Below, piece by piece: positions 27,111-37,065 of a DNA stretch of 64,000 nt. The stretch covers positions 1 to 64,000 of the forward strand of contig JABDAZ010000001.1 of NCBI GenBank assembly GCA_013288945.1, written 5' to 3'. This stretch comes from Bacteroidota bacterium. Its GTDB lineage: Bacteria; Bacteroidota; Bacteroidia; Chitinophagales; Chitinophagaceae. The stretch's first letter is position 1. Every line of letters starts with the position of its first letter. The translations under genes and the position numbers were made by a program. The notes under the pieces are model-generated. The model saw nothing but the letters and a program-made list of their open reading frames with translations. It was not told the origin of the DNA and did no database searches.

Positions 27111-30100
27111 TTAAAATCCAATTTTGATTCCTCCGGTAATAGATTTTGGAATAAATATATCCAGGTTGGTAGCACTGTAAATACCAGATTCGGGATCGTA
27201 TGGAAGATTTTTATCTGTTGCAAAAGTTAATAAATTAGTTCCGCGCACATAGATTGATATGCTGCTTAAATTTATTTTAGAAAACACAGTTTTGGGCAAT
27301 GAATAACTGAGCTGCACATTTCTTAATCTTATATAATTTCCTTTAAATAAATACCGTGTTGATTGGCCGGTAGAGTTATTATTTCCGCCGTATATAATTT
27401 GCGGGATATCTGTTTTATCACCTGGTTTTTGCCATGCCTGAAGTTCGCGCGTGGTTTGATTATAAGAACCTAAAAAAGATCCTTCGCTTTCATTAATAAA
27501 ACCCCAGGTATCATACAAATAATTTCCAAAGTTGTAATTGAATTGAACGTCGAGTGAAAATCCTTTGTAAGTAAATGAATTGGTAAGAGAGCCGAAAATT
27601 TTTGGCGAAGCTGAATATTTATCGTTCAATACAAAGTTTGCACTGTCGATGCTTCCCGTTAATACTTTGTGGCTTGAATTATCTGTATACCATTGCGGCG
27701 CTCCTGTATTTACATTAACGCCTGCCCATTGCGGAAGATAATAAGTTAGGAAATCATGGCCCACTGTATATTCAAATTCTCCTTGTCCGCTAGGTACTGG
27801 CTGGTTTCTGTAAAGCGCCGTAACTCTGTTTACATTATGGGCAATATTGAATGATATTGACCAATTGAAATCTTTAGTAACAATCGGGCGCAAACCAAGT
27901 GTAAATTCAATGCCTTTGTTTGATAAGCCTCCAACATTTTCTTCCTGCCCGGTAAAACCGCTGGTTAACGAAAGCGGAACATTTAAAAGAAGGCTGGTAG
28001 TTTTTCTTGCGTAATATTCAATAGTTCCGGTAATCCTGTTATTAATAATTCCAAAGTCAACACCTACGTTGAAAATTGTATTTTTTTCCCAGGATAAACT
28101 TGGGTTGCCTACATTATTAGGGCCGCTGCCCGGTTGGCCTGCATAATTATTTCCATAACCATAAGTTGCCAGCGGTGTATAGAAACCAAATCCTTGTTGG
28201 TTACCTGTTTGTCCGTATGAACTTCTTAATTTTAAAAGACTAAAAGTTTTTGATTCTTTCAAAAAGTTTTCTTCATTAATATTCCAGGTGCCGCCTATCG
28301 AATAAAAATTACCATTTTTATGATCGGCACCAAATACAGATGACGCATCCCTGCGGAAACTTCCGCTTAATACATATCTGTCTTTGTAATTAATATCTGC
28401 TATAGAAAATTCAGACGAAGCTGCTGTTGCTCCAGGGAGAACATAAGATGTAGTAGGCGTTGCCGCTGAAGTTAAATATTTTAAAAGCAATGTTTGCGGA
28501 AAACCTTGTGCGCCGGTTTGTAAATTATATGTGTTGTATTCGTTTGCTTCGTAACCTAATTTTAAATCGAAATAAAAGTCTTTATCTCTGTTAAGGTTTT
28601 GGCGGAAATCAAAAAAATTGCTCCAGGTCCAATTATAATTTCTTTTGTAAGCTGAAAATGCACTTCCTGCTGCTGCAGCACTCGCCGCATATCCATCTCC
28701 ATAAAACGGATTTAAATATTGATCTTCAGAAATATCATTGTATTCGCCACCATAATGTGTGGTAAATTTAAGGTTGTTCAAAATTTTATACTCGGCCTGA
28801 AAATTACCTCGCAAGCTAACTTGCCTATAGGTATTATTATTATATGCAGCAATCACAACAGGATTAAATAATCCGCCGTTGGAAGGAAATTCCCCAAGAG
28901 AATCACTACTACCAAACCTAAAACTTCCATCTGTATTATATGGAGTATACCAAGGCAAAAGAAAAAATGCAGCCAGCACAGGGTTAGCAAACGTGCCACC
29001 GTTGAATGGAGTATTTTGTTTGGAATAACCAACATTAATTGATGATGTTATAGTAAGCCTGTCTGTAGCTTTGTGCGTTAGCGACAAGCTGCCATTAAAT
29101 CTTTTGAAACTTGATGCCAGCGTAGTTCCTATCTGGTTGAAATAACCGCCGGAAGCATAAACTTGTGTTTTTTCATTACCGCCGCTAATGCTGATATTAT
29201 ATTGCGACTGGTTTCCTTTTTTCTGAACAACATCATTCCAGTTCGTATTTATCGAAGTATAATTTGGAAGAATGCCAAGCCCTTGACTTGGATCAGTAAT
29301 AATAGCATCAGCACTTGAATTATCAGTAGCATATCCTGCATTTATTAATGACTGCCTCAAAAGCGTTTGGCTTTGAATACTGTTTAATGGCTTATTGCTT
29401 GGGTTATACGCCTGGCTATTTTGCCCAACTTCACCGGAAACAATAATTCTCGTTTTACCAGCTTTTCCTTTTTTTGTAGTTACCAATATAACACCGTTTG
29501 CGCCACGCGATCCGTATATTGCTGTTGAGGCTGCATCTTTTAATACTGTTATAGATTCGATATCATCGGGGTTAAGTGTTGCCAACACATTTGATGTTGT
29601 TGTATTGCTAGAAAAGTCTCCGGTTTTTGCATACATGCCATCAATAACCCAAAGCGGCGAGGCATCTGCAGATATAGAACCAATTCCTCTAATGCGTATA
29701 TCAGTTGCAGAACCAGGCTGCCCTGAAGTTGAACTTACTTGCACGCCGGCGACCGCACCTTGCAAAGTTTTATCAACGGAAGTAAAAGGTTTATCAGCAA
29801 TCTGCGCACCTGAAACGGTAGAAACTGATCCGGTAACATTCGTCTTTTTTTGCTGGCCGTAGGCCACAACTACTACCTCATCCAAACTTTTATTTTTACT
29901 GTCGAGAGAAATAATGCCGAGGTTTGTTTTACCTGTAATATCAATTGTCTTTGCAGTAATATTAACGCCTGAAATAATCAATGAATTTATAGCCGCTGGA
30001 ACTGAGATAATAAAAGCGCCTTCATTATCTGTTGATGTACCTTTGGTATAACCTTTAAATGTGATGGAAGCCCCAAAAACCGGAGCGTTATTAGCATCTT

Positions 30101-30188
30101 TTAATACGCCAGTTATCACACGGTTTTGAGCAAGTACATGCGCGGTAAGCAGGACCAAAAGCCCCGCAGTCATAAGCAGTTTTCTCAT
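27111..30188 (-). CDS. SusC/RagA-type TonB-linked outer membrane protein 2
   Basis: The start at 30188 (MRKLLMTAGLLVLLTAHVLA) is preferred: it opens the signal peptide, whereas the track start at 30290 adds 34 unlikely residues. About 1025 residues. Carboxypeptidase-D-like domain (RVITGVLKDANNAPVFGASI), DEVVVVAYGQQKKTNVTGSV, plug with IRGIGSISADASPLWVIDGM and VLKDAASTAIYGSRGANGVI, then the barrel. It is co-transcribed with the SusD at 25678. Confidence 0.95.
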   Translation of the reverse strand: MRKLLMTAGLLVLLTAHVLAQNRVITGVLKDANNAPVFGASITFKGYTKGTSTDNEGAFIISVPAAINSLIISGVNITAKTIDITGKTNLGIISLDSKNKSLDEVVVVAYGQQKKTNVTGSVSTVSGAQIADKPFTSVDKTLQGAVAGVQVSSTSGQPGSATDIRIRGIGSISADASPLWVIDGMYAKTGDFSSNTTTSNVLATLNPDDIESITVLKDAASTAIYGSRGANGVILVTTKKGKAGKTRIIVSGEVGQNSQAYNPSNKPLNSIQSQTLLRQSLINAGYATDNSSADAIITDPSQGLGILPNYTSINTNWNDVVQKKGNQSQYNISISGGNEKTQVYASGGYFNQIGTTLASSFKRFNGSLSLTHKATDRLTITSSINVGYSKQNTPFNGGTFANPVLAAFFLLPWYTPYNTDGSFRFGSSDSLGEFPSNGGLFNPVVIAAYNNNTYRQVSLRGNFQAEYKILNNLKFTTHYGGEYNDISEDQYLNPFYGDGYAASAAAAGSAFSAYKRNYNWTWSNFFDFRQNLNRDKDFYFDLKLGYEANEYNTYNLQTGAQGFPQTLLLKYLTSAATPTTSYVLPGATAASSEFSIADINYKDRYVLSGSFRRDASSVFGADHKNGNFYSIGGTWNINEENFLKESKTFSLLKLRSSYGQTGNQQGFGFYTPLATYGYGNNYAGQPGSGPNNVGNPSLSWEKNTIFNVGVDFGIINNRITGTIEYYARKTTSLLLNVPLSLTSGFTGQEENVGGLSNKGIEFTLGLRPIVTKDFNWSISFNIAHNVNRVTALYRNQPVPSGQGEFEYTVGHDFLTYYLPQWAGVNVNTGAPQWYTDNSSHKVLTGSIDSANFVLNDKYSASPKIFGSLTNSFTYKGFSLDVQFNYNFGNYLYDTWGFINESEGSFLGSYNQTTRELQAWQKPGDKTDIPQIIYGGNNNSTGQSTRYLFKGNYIRLRNVQLSYSLPKTVFSKINLSSISIYVRGTNLLTFATDKNLPYDPESGIYSATNLDIFIPKSITGGIKIGF

Positions 30189-30685
30189 TCTTTTAGTTTT
30201 AGTTTTTGTATATTTTACTCCGAACAACCGAAAAAATAAATTGTTTATTTTTTTATCAATGTCGTACTCGTTGCCGGACACCAACAGCAAAGCTAATTTT
30301 CATTTCTAATTGTTTCGTTTTATAAAATTAAATTTTTAATACTTAATAAGTTTGCGCCAACTATTTATTTTATAAACATTTCTTCAATTAAAAAAATAGA
30401 AAATAAATAGCATATTTTTTACATGCATGTTTTATCAAAAAACAAATAAAATTTCACATCAACATTTGCATATCTAATTGATTACTTTTTTTAAAATGAA
30501 ATACACAGTTTTATTAAATGATGAAGTTAAATTATACTAGTAAAATGAAAGCAATAATCATGAAACAATTAGTTGTCGTCATTTAATGAAGAACAACATT
30601 CATTATTCAAATATTATTTTAAACTGTGGAAAGAAAACCAAGATTATGAACAGCATTTATTATTGGCTACTAATTCAGAAAAAAT
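30189..30685. other. Intergenic, promoter region of SusC 2; no gene seen
   Basis: AT-rich spacer between two minus-strand operons. I see no convincing ORF, and no copy of the GATGTRG paired operator found in front of the third SusC. The promoter of SusC 2 must lie here but I could not define it. Confidence 0.3.
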
Positions 30686-32161
30686 CTACAACAATTCTAA
30701 AAACAAATCAGCATTATTTAGGTGAGCATTCTTTTTTTCTGCCGGCATTTTATCAAAGCTATTAATCAACATACTTAATCGTGGATTTTTTAAAAAAAAA
30801 TCGCGATGTACGTGCATAAACCGCCAGAATAAACCATCCCAAATGTTTTGCCATTCCCCTTTTTTATAGTCACTCATTTTAAGCAGGTAATTACTGCCGC
30901 TTATGTATGGTTTTGTTGCCATCAAACCTCCATCTGCAAACTGGCTCATGCCATATACATTTGGAACCATTACCCAATCATATGCATCTATAAAAAGTTC
31001 CATAAACCAACGGTATACTTCATCAGGATCAAACTCGCAGAGAAGCATAAAATTTCCCAAAATCATTAATCGTTCTATATGGTGGCAATAACCTGTTTCC
31101 AAAACTTTTTTTATAGTGGTATCTACCGGCTCAATACCTGTTGTTCCGTTCCAGAATGTTGCAGGGATTTTTCTTTTAAAATCCCAATAATTTTTTGTTC
31201 GTGCTTGCGTGCCTTTTACTTCGTACACGCCTCTTATAAATTCTCTCCATCCAATTATTTGCCTTATAAAACCTTCTAAGGAATTTAACGGAATTTGATG
31301 CGTGAATGCATAAGCCAAAGTTTCATTAATAATAAATTTTGGAGACAACAAGCCAATATTAAGTACGGGCGTTAATACACTATGATTCAAAATATTTTCT
31401 TTTGAAACAATGGCATCTTCATAAATTCCAAATTCAGAAAATCTCGACGTTAAAAAAGTATGCAACCATTTTTTACTTTCTGCATGAGTAATTGGATAGA
31501 GAAATTTTTTATTAATCGTACCATAGTTTTCTGAAAAATATTTTTGAGTATATTCAATTGCCTCATCATGAAATTTAGTTGGCGTTATCAATTCAACTAC
31601 TGGCGCTTTTTTTCCTTTTGGATATTTAAGCCGGTTCTCATCATCAAACGACCATTTGCCACCAACAGGATTTTGAAAATTATCTATTAATATATTTCTT
31701 TTTTGCCGCTGAAGTTTATAGAAATCAGTTTGAAAAAATTTATTCTTTTTTGCAAAATACAAAGCGATTTCTTCTACAGTATTAATAAAAAGTGGACTTG
31801 GGTTTTTTATTGCTGCAATATTACAAGCCTTGCATGTATTATTAATTCTTTGCTCGAGCCAGCAATCTGTTGTGTCAATATATTCAATCGTATCAGTGCC
31901 ATTATTTTTCAAGAAAAAAATCAGCTTTCTTACATCAGCCACGTCGCTGAATGCGTCGATATAAATTATTTTGATTTTTTTTGTTTGTAAATAATTTTCA
32001 TAAAACTTCATGCTTGCCCGATGCAAAGCAATTTTTTGTTTATGAAATTTATATTGCCGGAAAAAAAGCCATTCTTCAACCAAATAAATTGTATCACATT
32101 TTTCAATAAGAATATTGTCTTCAAATAACTGATGCGGAAAAATAATACCTGCTTTCATCAT
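30686..32161 (-). CDS. Cryptochrome/photolyase family protein, Fe-S cysteines missing
   Basis: 491 residues of the prokaryotic photolyase-related (FeS-BCP/CryPro) type. An N-terminal Rossmann-like domain (FPHQLFEDN) is followed by a helical FAD domain with IIGWREFIRGVYEVKG, ILGNFMLLCEFDPDEVYRWF and DAYDWVMVPNVYGMSQFADG. The family uses FAD and light to repair (6-4) or CPD lesions or to signal. Where the C-terminal cluster cysteines normally follow MSDYC, this protein reads MSDYKKGEWQNIWDGLFWRF, without cysteine. The gene is separate from its neighbours. Confidence 0.88.
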   Translation of the reverse strand: MMKAGIIFPHQLFEDNILIEKCDTIYLVEEWLFFRQYKFHKQKIALHRASMKFYENYLQTKKIKIIYIDAFSDVADVRKLIFFLKNNGTDTIEYIDTTDCWLEQRINNTCKACNIAAIKNPSPLFINTVEEIALYFAKKNKFFQTDFYKLQRQKRNILIDNFQNPVGGKWSFDDENRLKYPKGKKAPVVELITPTKFHDEAIEYTQKYFSENYGTINKKFLYPITHAESKKWLHTFLTSRFSEFGIYEDAIVSKENILNHSVLTPVLNIGLLSPKFIINETLAYAFTHQIPLNSLEGFIRQIIGWREFIRGVYEVKGTQARTKNYWDFKRKIPATFWNGTTGIEPVDTTIKKVLETGYCHHIERLMILGNFMLLCEFDPDEVYRWFMELFIDAYDWVMVPNVYGMSQFADGGLMATKPYISGSNYLLKMSDYKKGEWQNIWDGLFWRFMHVHRDFFLKNPRLSMLINSFDKMPAEKKNAHLNNADLFLELL

Positions 32162-32321
32162 CTACACGTTTTGTAGAATAGCTATCAAATTTGCAGCCGC
32201 TAAATATTAGCCTTTTTATAAAATAAAATTGAACAAAATTTAAAAGTAATGAGTTTGGCAAATGAAATACTTTAATAGCAATAATTGGTATAAATAATGG
32301 TTTCAGATATTAATCGGCGCA

Positions 32322-32366
32322 CAAAAAAAATCTCATAAAATAAATTTCTTTTTATTCTATGAGATT
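32322..32366 (-). terminator. Terminator of the double-thioredoxin gene
   Basis: On the minus strand AATCTCATA pairs with TATGAGATT, and eight T follow. It lies about 40 bp past the stop at 32406. Confidence 0.8.
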
Positions 32367-32405
32367 AATGTAGAATTACAATAAATTCAAAATAAGAAAC
32401 AGAAA

Positions 32406-33554
32406 TTAAAAATACCTTCCGATAGTTGGGTTATCAACTATTGCTTTTTTTAATTCAGCAGCGTCTATCGGTCCATCTTTTGCATACACTACTTTTCCGC
32501 CGGGTTCAATAAGTAAAGTGTAAGGCAACGCGCCCTGCCATTTCGGATCGATTGCTTCAATCAATTTGTATTTATCATCTGTACTAAAAATAAAATTTGT
32601 ACCTGAAGCCTGCTGCGATTTTAAAAAGCTAAGCGCTTTATCTTTTTTAGCAGGTTCATCTGCGCTAATGCTTATAAATTCAAAATCGCGCCGCCTGTAC
32701 ATTCTGTTCATCGTTATAAAATCGCCAAACTCCGCAACGCACGGGCCGCACCATGTTGCCCACACATTTATTAATAAAAGTTTTCCGCTGTTGTTATTTG
32801 TTATCAGCTCTTTCAATTGGTTCGCACTTATCGTGTCAAGTTTCACAGGTTCTTTTGCCCAATCATCTTTTGCTTTTGATATCCAGTCACTTTTTTCTGC
32901 CCATTTTATAGAGCAGCCAAACACTTTTGTTTTGTTTACCTGCACTTCTTTATTCTGCAACAAATCATTTATTGCATTGCGCAAATCCAATGTTGTTGGT
33001 GTTTTTGACGGCTTCTCAACATCATCAATTCTGCCACTGTAACGGAGCTTTCTTTCTTTATCAAAAACAAATGCATGTGGCGTTGCAATCGGCCCGTATT
33101 TTTTTGAAATTTCTTCCGTCTCGCCATCATATAAATACGGGAAATTAAAATGCTTGTCGTTTGCACGAATTTTCATTTCTTCAAACGTATCGCCCATATC
33201 TGTATATCCTAATTCATCAAGCCTGATTGAAGTTGGATCGTTTGGCATAATAACCACTACCGAAACGCCTTTGGAAGAATAATCGTTGGTCAATTTTATG
33301 ATGCGATCTTCATAAGCCTGCGCCGTTGGGCAATGGTTGCATGAAAAAATTACAACAAGGATTTTTGCAGAATTAAAGGATGCCAATGTATATTTTTTTC
33401 CATCAACGGCTGGAAGGTTAAAATCAGGTGCAGCCGCGCCTATTTGTAATGTTGGATGATCTCCAGAAATGTTTGGCGATTTCTTAAAAGAAAATGATGC
33501 AAGTACAAAAAGAAGTACGCAAATAAAATAACTGAAAACGTTTTTTTTATTCAT
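32406..33554 (-). CDS. Periplasmic double thioredoxin-fold protein (redoxin plus TlpA-like)
   Basis: 382 residues. The signal peptide or membrane anchor (about 1-22) precedes a redoxin/AhpC-TSA domain (GAAAPDFNLPAVDGKKYTLA, active site FSCNHCPTA). A second TlpA/ResA-like domain follows with NVWATWCGPCVAEF near residue 265. Tandem thioredoxin folds like this act in extracytoplasmic disulfide exchange, often for cytochrome c maturation. A cytochrome c is encoded in the neighbouring regulon, a possible link. The region upstream contains a variant of the regulon operator. Confidence 0.88.
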   Translation of the reverse strand: MNKKNVFSYFICVLLFVLASFSFKKSPNISGDHPTLQIGAAAPDFNLPAVDGKKYTLASFNSAKILVVIFSCNHCPTAQAYEDRIIKLTNDYSSKGVSVVVIMPNDPTSIRLDELGYTDMGDTFEEMKIRANDKHFNFPYLYDGETEEISKKYGPIATPHAFVFDKERKLRYSGRIDDVEKPSKTPTTLDLRNAINDLLQNKEVQVNKTKVFGCSIKWAEKSDWISKAKDDWAKEPVKLDTISANQLKELITNNNSGKLLLINVWATWCGPCVAEFGDFITMNRMYRRRDFEFISISADEPAKKDKALSFLKSQQASGTNFIFSTDDKYKLIEAIDPKWQGALPYTLLIEPGGKVVYAKDGPIDAAELKKAIVDNPTIGRYF

Positions 33555-33628
33555 ATGGCAATCATGTTTCTGAAAAGTTACAACAAATTAAAACCAGCAA
33601 AATCACATCCGTTTTGTTATAAAGAATT

Positions 33629-33688
33629 GTTGTGGTAGTGATGTGGTGTTTTGCATAGTTTATTAATGGTGCTGTATTAATGATGTAG
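33629..33688 (+). promoter_or_regulatory. Variant paired-heptamer operator pair (orphan)
   Basis: GTTGTGG-TAGT-GATGTGG (33629-33646) and GCTGTAT-TAAT-GATGTAG (33671-33688) resemble the sites before operons A, B and C, with the same 11-bp heptamer period. Their starts are 42 bp apart, not 53, and no -7 box occurs at the conserved distance. They lie between the regulator's 3' end and the divergent start of the thioredoxin-fold gene. Confidence 0.5.
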
Positions 33689-33739
33689 TATTTTTCAATT
33701 CACACTCAGTAATAGCTTTTGTTTTTAAATTGAAATTTA

Positions 33740-36685
33740 TTAATGCTGCACAGTTTTGCCTTTATATAATTTTCCGGTTGTGTGCACTTCAATTAAAAAG
33801 TCAAACAAATTTATATCTGTCGGAATTTTTAATTTTTTGCGCAAACGGTAACGGCTTATTTCCACACCGCGCACGGAAATATTTTCCAGTTGTGCAATTT
33901 CTTTACTTGATAAATTCATGCGCAAATAAGCACTCAGCTTCAATTCATGCGCACTTAAATTTTGATAAACGCTTTTTAATATTTTAAGAAAATCGCTGTG
34001 CACATTATCAAAATGCACGGCAAATTGTTCCCAGTCTTTATCCATTTTATTTTCTTCGTTCAATATTTTCAACATCTTTTTTAATTCTTCCGGCGAGCCT
34101 TCACCGTTGGGCACTTTTTTTAGCTTAATAATTTCTTCGCGCACATTGCCAAGCAATTCTCCTTTTTGAAGCAAGTGCATTGCTGCAGATGCAAGCTCTT
34201 TATTTTTATGGCTGATTTCTGCTTCCAGTTTTTCGTTCTTTAATTTTACGATTTCCTTTTCTGATTTTTCAAGTTCGAGCTGGTGCAAATATTGCAGCCT
34301 TGCTTGTTCTTCCTGGTGTTTTTTTTGCTGTTGCAAAAATTTTATGCGCAGCCATTTAAAAAAAAGATAATTGAAACCGATAAACACAATTCCATAAATA
34401 AAAAATGCAAGCGTGGTAAAATACCATGGCGGAAGAATAGTAAATGAATAATTGCTTACTTCAGATTCGTTGCCATGATTGCTTTTTGCTTTTACCAAAA
34501 AAGTATATTTTCCTGCTGCAAGGTTTGTATATTCTTTCTCCGTTTTTTTTGACCATGCAGACCAGTCTTTATCATATCCAACCAATTGGTAACTGTATTT
34601 CACGCTGTTTTGCGCAACGTATAATGGCGAAGTAAATTCCAAATGCACAGAGTTCCATTTGTTATTAATGTTATTAATAAAACTTGCAGGCTGATCTTTT
34701 GTTTCATCTACTTCACCAAAATATCCGCCGTATAATAAACTGTCTGTTTTTCCAAAAATGCGTACCGATCTGATTTTTACCTGAACGGGATAACTGTTCT
34801 TTTTATAATCTTCATAATTAATATGGTAAAATCCTTTTTCAACACCAATAAAAACATTGTATTTATTATACGGATAAATGTGTTCCAAATCAGCAACCAT
34901 TTTACCACTCATTTCCGGGAAATAAATTGTTTCCGGCTGGCTTCCGGAAAAATCTATAACACCCAAATCGTTATTTTCTATAAACCATATATTTCCTGAC
35001 GCATCTTCTTTTAAATGGCGGATATACCTTTCTCCAAAAAGTGGTTTAAAATAAGCGGAAGGTTCAAAATTATCTGTCTGTGCATTGTATTCGTAAACGC
35101 CTTTTTCTGTGGTAACAACAATATGGTTTTTTACTTTAAACAAATGATTTTTCATGTGAGAAGGAAGGCCGTTTTTTTCAGTGTATTGTTTTACAACGGC
35201 GTGTTGCGGATCGTTTAAATCAATTTTATAAACACCGCGATAAGGATGCGCAACCCATATGGAATGATTGTTATCAATAGCAAGAAATTGTGAAGAAGCA
35301 TTGTAGCCTGCAACGTTTCCGGTGACGGTAAATTTATTGTTTTCAAATTTTAAAAGATTAAGGCCAATATCATTTCCCGCAACTACAAGTGTGGAAGGCA
35401 GTACATTTGAAAAAGGCGCAAACGTCCAGAAAGTAGTAGTCGTATCTAGCGGAATTACTTTGTCGCCAATTACCTGGAATGCGCCATCATGGTGGCCAAG
35501 AAGCAATTGCCCGTTAACTTCTGTTAATCCAAAAGTTGAACCTTTAGTGCCTGGTATATATTTAAAATCGCCGGTTAAAAAACTTAAATCCTGTTTTTGT
35601 TTATAAGGCAAACAATACAATCCGTTTGATGTGCCTACATAAATGTAATTGTTATAAATTACTGAAGTATAACCAAGGCCTTCATTCAACTGTTCAGGAT
35701 AAATATGTTTGAGTGAATTATTATACGCAATAAAATCAATTCCATTATCCTGGCCAAGCCAGAGGTTGTTGCTTTTATCCAAAAAAAGTTTGAGGATATT
35801 GTTATTTTGCAACCCTTCTTTCCTGGAAAGGTTTTGAATAATTTCTCCATTTTTATTTACAACATAAACACCATTTAAAGTAGTGCCGATGGCAAGCAAT
35901 TCATTATTAACAGGAATGGCTGTTAATACACGTTCGCTCAAAACCGGGTTAGCGCTTTTAAAATGAAAAGAAGAAATGGTATCATTATTAAGAACATAAA
36001 AACCGGTATTAACAGTGCCTATAAAACTGCTGTCTTTACCAAAAGGAAAAATGCATGTTGCCAGAAATTTTCCGGGCAAACTGCTTTTTTTAAGAAAAGG
36101 TTTCCATACGCCTTCGCGAAAAGCAAGCAAGCCATTTTTACTATCCTGCGCAATAAGTTCATCTTTATTATTACCAAGAAAAAGCCAGTCTGCAGCCGCT
36201 TGAAATACGGTAACTGTTTTATTGGTTAATTGAAATATTCTTTCCCGCGACATAAAAAAAACATCGTTGCCAAACGCGCAGGTAAACCAGATATCAGAAA
36301 AAGAAAAATTTTTTTCTGAAAGTAAATTTTTTAAAGAGGTATAAGCCAGTTTTCCATTTGCATCTGGCGAAAAATAACCAAAATCATTTTGACCGCCCGC
36401 ATATATGCGGTTATCTTTTCCGATGGCGATAGAGCGAACAATGGTTTTGTTTGGCAGCGGATATATTTTCCAGTAAACGCCATCAAAACTTAAAAGGCCT
36501 TCGTAATTGGCAAAATACATTACACCATTTTTATCCTGCACAATTCCGCGGTTTTCAGTGCCGGCGCCATACACGGATTTGGTGTAATTAATAACTTCTG
36601 GAATGCCAATAATGTTTTGTGCGCAACATGGTAGCGCAAACCATGTGATGGAAAGGGCAAGAATAAAACTTTTTAATGTTAGCAT
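33740..36685 (-). CDS. Membrane-anchored one-component regulator (beta-propeller, Y_Y_Y, LuxR-like HTH)
   Basis: 981 residues. Signal peptide (1-22, ending PCCAQN). A large periplasmic beta-propeller of Reg_prop-type blades follows (for example NRIYAGGQNDFGYFSPDA, IWVAHPYRGVYKIDL), then a Y_Y_Y domain (YSYQLVGYDKDWSAWS). There is one TM helix (about 755-775), a coiled coil and a C-terminal LuxR-like HTH (about 905-965: LSSKEIAQLENISVRGVEIS). There is no kinase or receiver, so it should sense a periplasmic ligand and bind DNA directly from the membrane. Divergent from operon A, it is the best candidate to read the paired heptamers before operons A, B and C. Confidence 0.9.
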   Translation of the reverse strand: MLTLKSFILALSITWFALPCCAQNIIGIPEVINYTKSVYGAGTENRGIVQDKNGVMYFANYEGLLSFDGVYWKIYPLPNKTIVRSIAIGKDNRIYAGGQNDFGYFSPDANGKLAYTSLKNLLSEKNFSFSDIWFTCAFGNDVFFMSRERIFQLTNKTVTVFQAAADWLFLGNNKDELIAQDSKNGLLAFREGVWKPFLKKSSLPGKFLATCIFPFGKDSSFIGTVNTGFYVLNNDTISSFHFKSANPVLSERVLTAIPVNNELLAIGTTLNGVYVVNKNGEIIQNLSRKEGLQNNNILKLFLDKSNNLWLGQDNGIDFIAYNNSLKHIYPEQLNEGLGYTSVIYNNYIYVGTSNGLYCLPYKQKQDLSFLTGDFKYIPGTKGSTFGLTEVNGQLLLGHHDGAFQVIGDKVIPLDTTTTFWTFAPFSNVLPSTLVVAGNDIGLNLLKFENNKFTVTGNVAGYNASSQFLAIDNNHSIWVAHPYRGVYKIDLNDPQHAVVKQYTEKNGLPSHMKNHLFKVKNHIVVTTEKGVYEYNAQTDNFEPSAYFKPLFGERYIRHLKEDASGNIWFIENNDLGVIDFSGSQPETIYFPEMSGKMVADLEHIYPYNKYNVFIGVEKGFYHINYEDYKKNSYPVQVKIRSVRIFGKTDSLLYGGYFGEVDETKDQPASFINNINNKWNSVHLEFTSPLYVAQNSVKYSYQLVGYDKDWSAWSKKTEKEYTNLAAGKYTFLVKAKSNHGNESEVSNYSFTILPPWYFTTLAFFIYGIVFIGFNYLFFKWLRIKFLQQQKKHQEEQARLQYLHQLELEKSEKEIVKLKNEKLEAEISHKNKELASAAMHLLQKGELLGNVREEIIKLKKVPNGEGSPEELKKMLKILNEENKMDKDWEQFAVHFDNVHSDFLKILKSVYQNLSAHELKLSAYLRMNLSSKEIAQLENISVRGVEISRYRLRKKLKIPTDINLFDFLIEVHTTGKLYKGKTVQH

Positions 36686-36908
36686 TTTAGAGAGTAATCT
36701 TAAAAAACAGGTTAGTTCAAACTATCTTTCAAAATCGCCGGACAGCGAATGCTTAGAAGGCAAAATGTAAATACAAGATAAAATTTCCTGCATAAAATTT
36801 TTTACTAAGAATTTTCAATGGCGCAATCTGAAATCGTTTTTAAAGTTAAAAACTTTTAGTGTAAAAAATTTAAAATGAAGTAGCTTATTAAGAAGTAGCA
36901 AACATTAT

Positions 36909-37018
36909 GATGTAGTAGTGATGTAGTAGCAAAAGCCTGATTTTGCCGGATTTTGTTAATGGATGTAGTGCAGATGTGGCAAAAAAAACGATTAATGAGT
37001 AATTGAAATTTACATTTG
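36909..37018 (+). promoter_or_regulatory. Operon A regulatory region: two paired heptamers and -7 box
   Basis: Site 1 is GATGTAG-TAGT-GATGTAG (36909-36926). Site 2 is GATGTAG-TGCA-GATGTGG (36962-36979). Site starts are 53 bp apart. The -7-like box TACATTTG is at 37011-37018, exactly 102 bp after site 1 starts and 32 bp after site 2 ends. I find no TTTG -33 box at the right distance, so an activator is likely needed. The ATG follows at 37066. Confidence 0.75.
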
Positions 37019-37065
37019 GTTTCCAAAGTATTTCAATTTCGATTTAAAAATTTTAACCAGACTAA

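Noticed and set aside
30189-30290. Track start of SusC 2 at 30290
   Set aside because: The signal peptide starts cleanly at the Met at 30188, and the extra 34 residues are not plausible.
30440-30480. Paired-heptamer operator upstream of SusC 2
   Set aside because: Only one half (GATGTGA on the minus strand) resembles the motif; its partner at the 11-bp period does not match.
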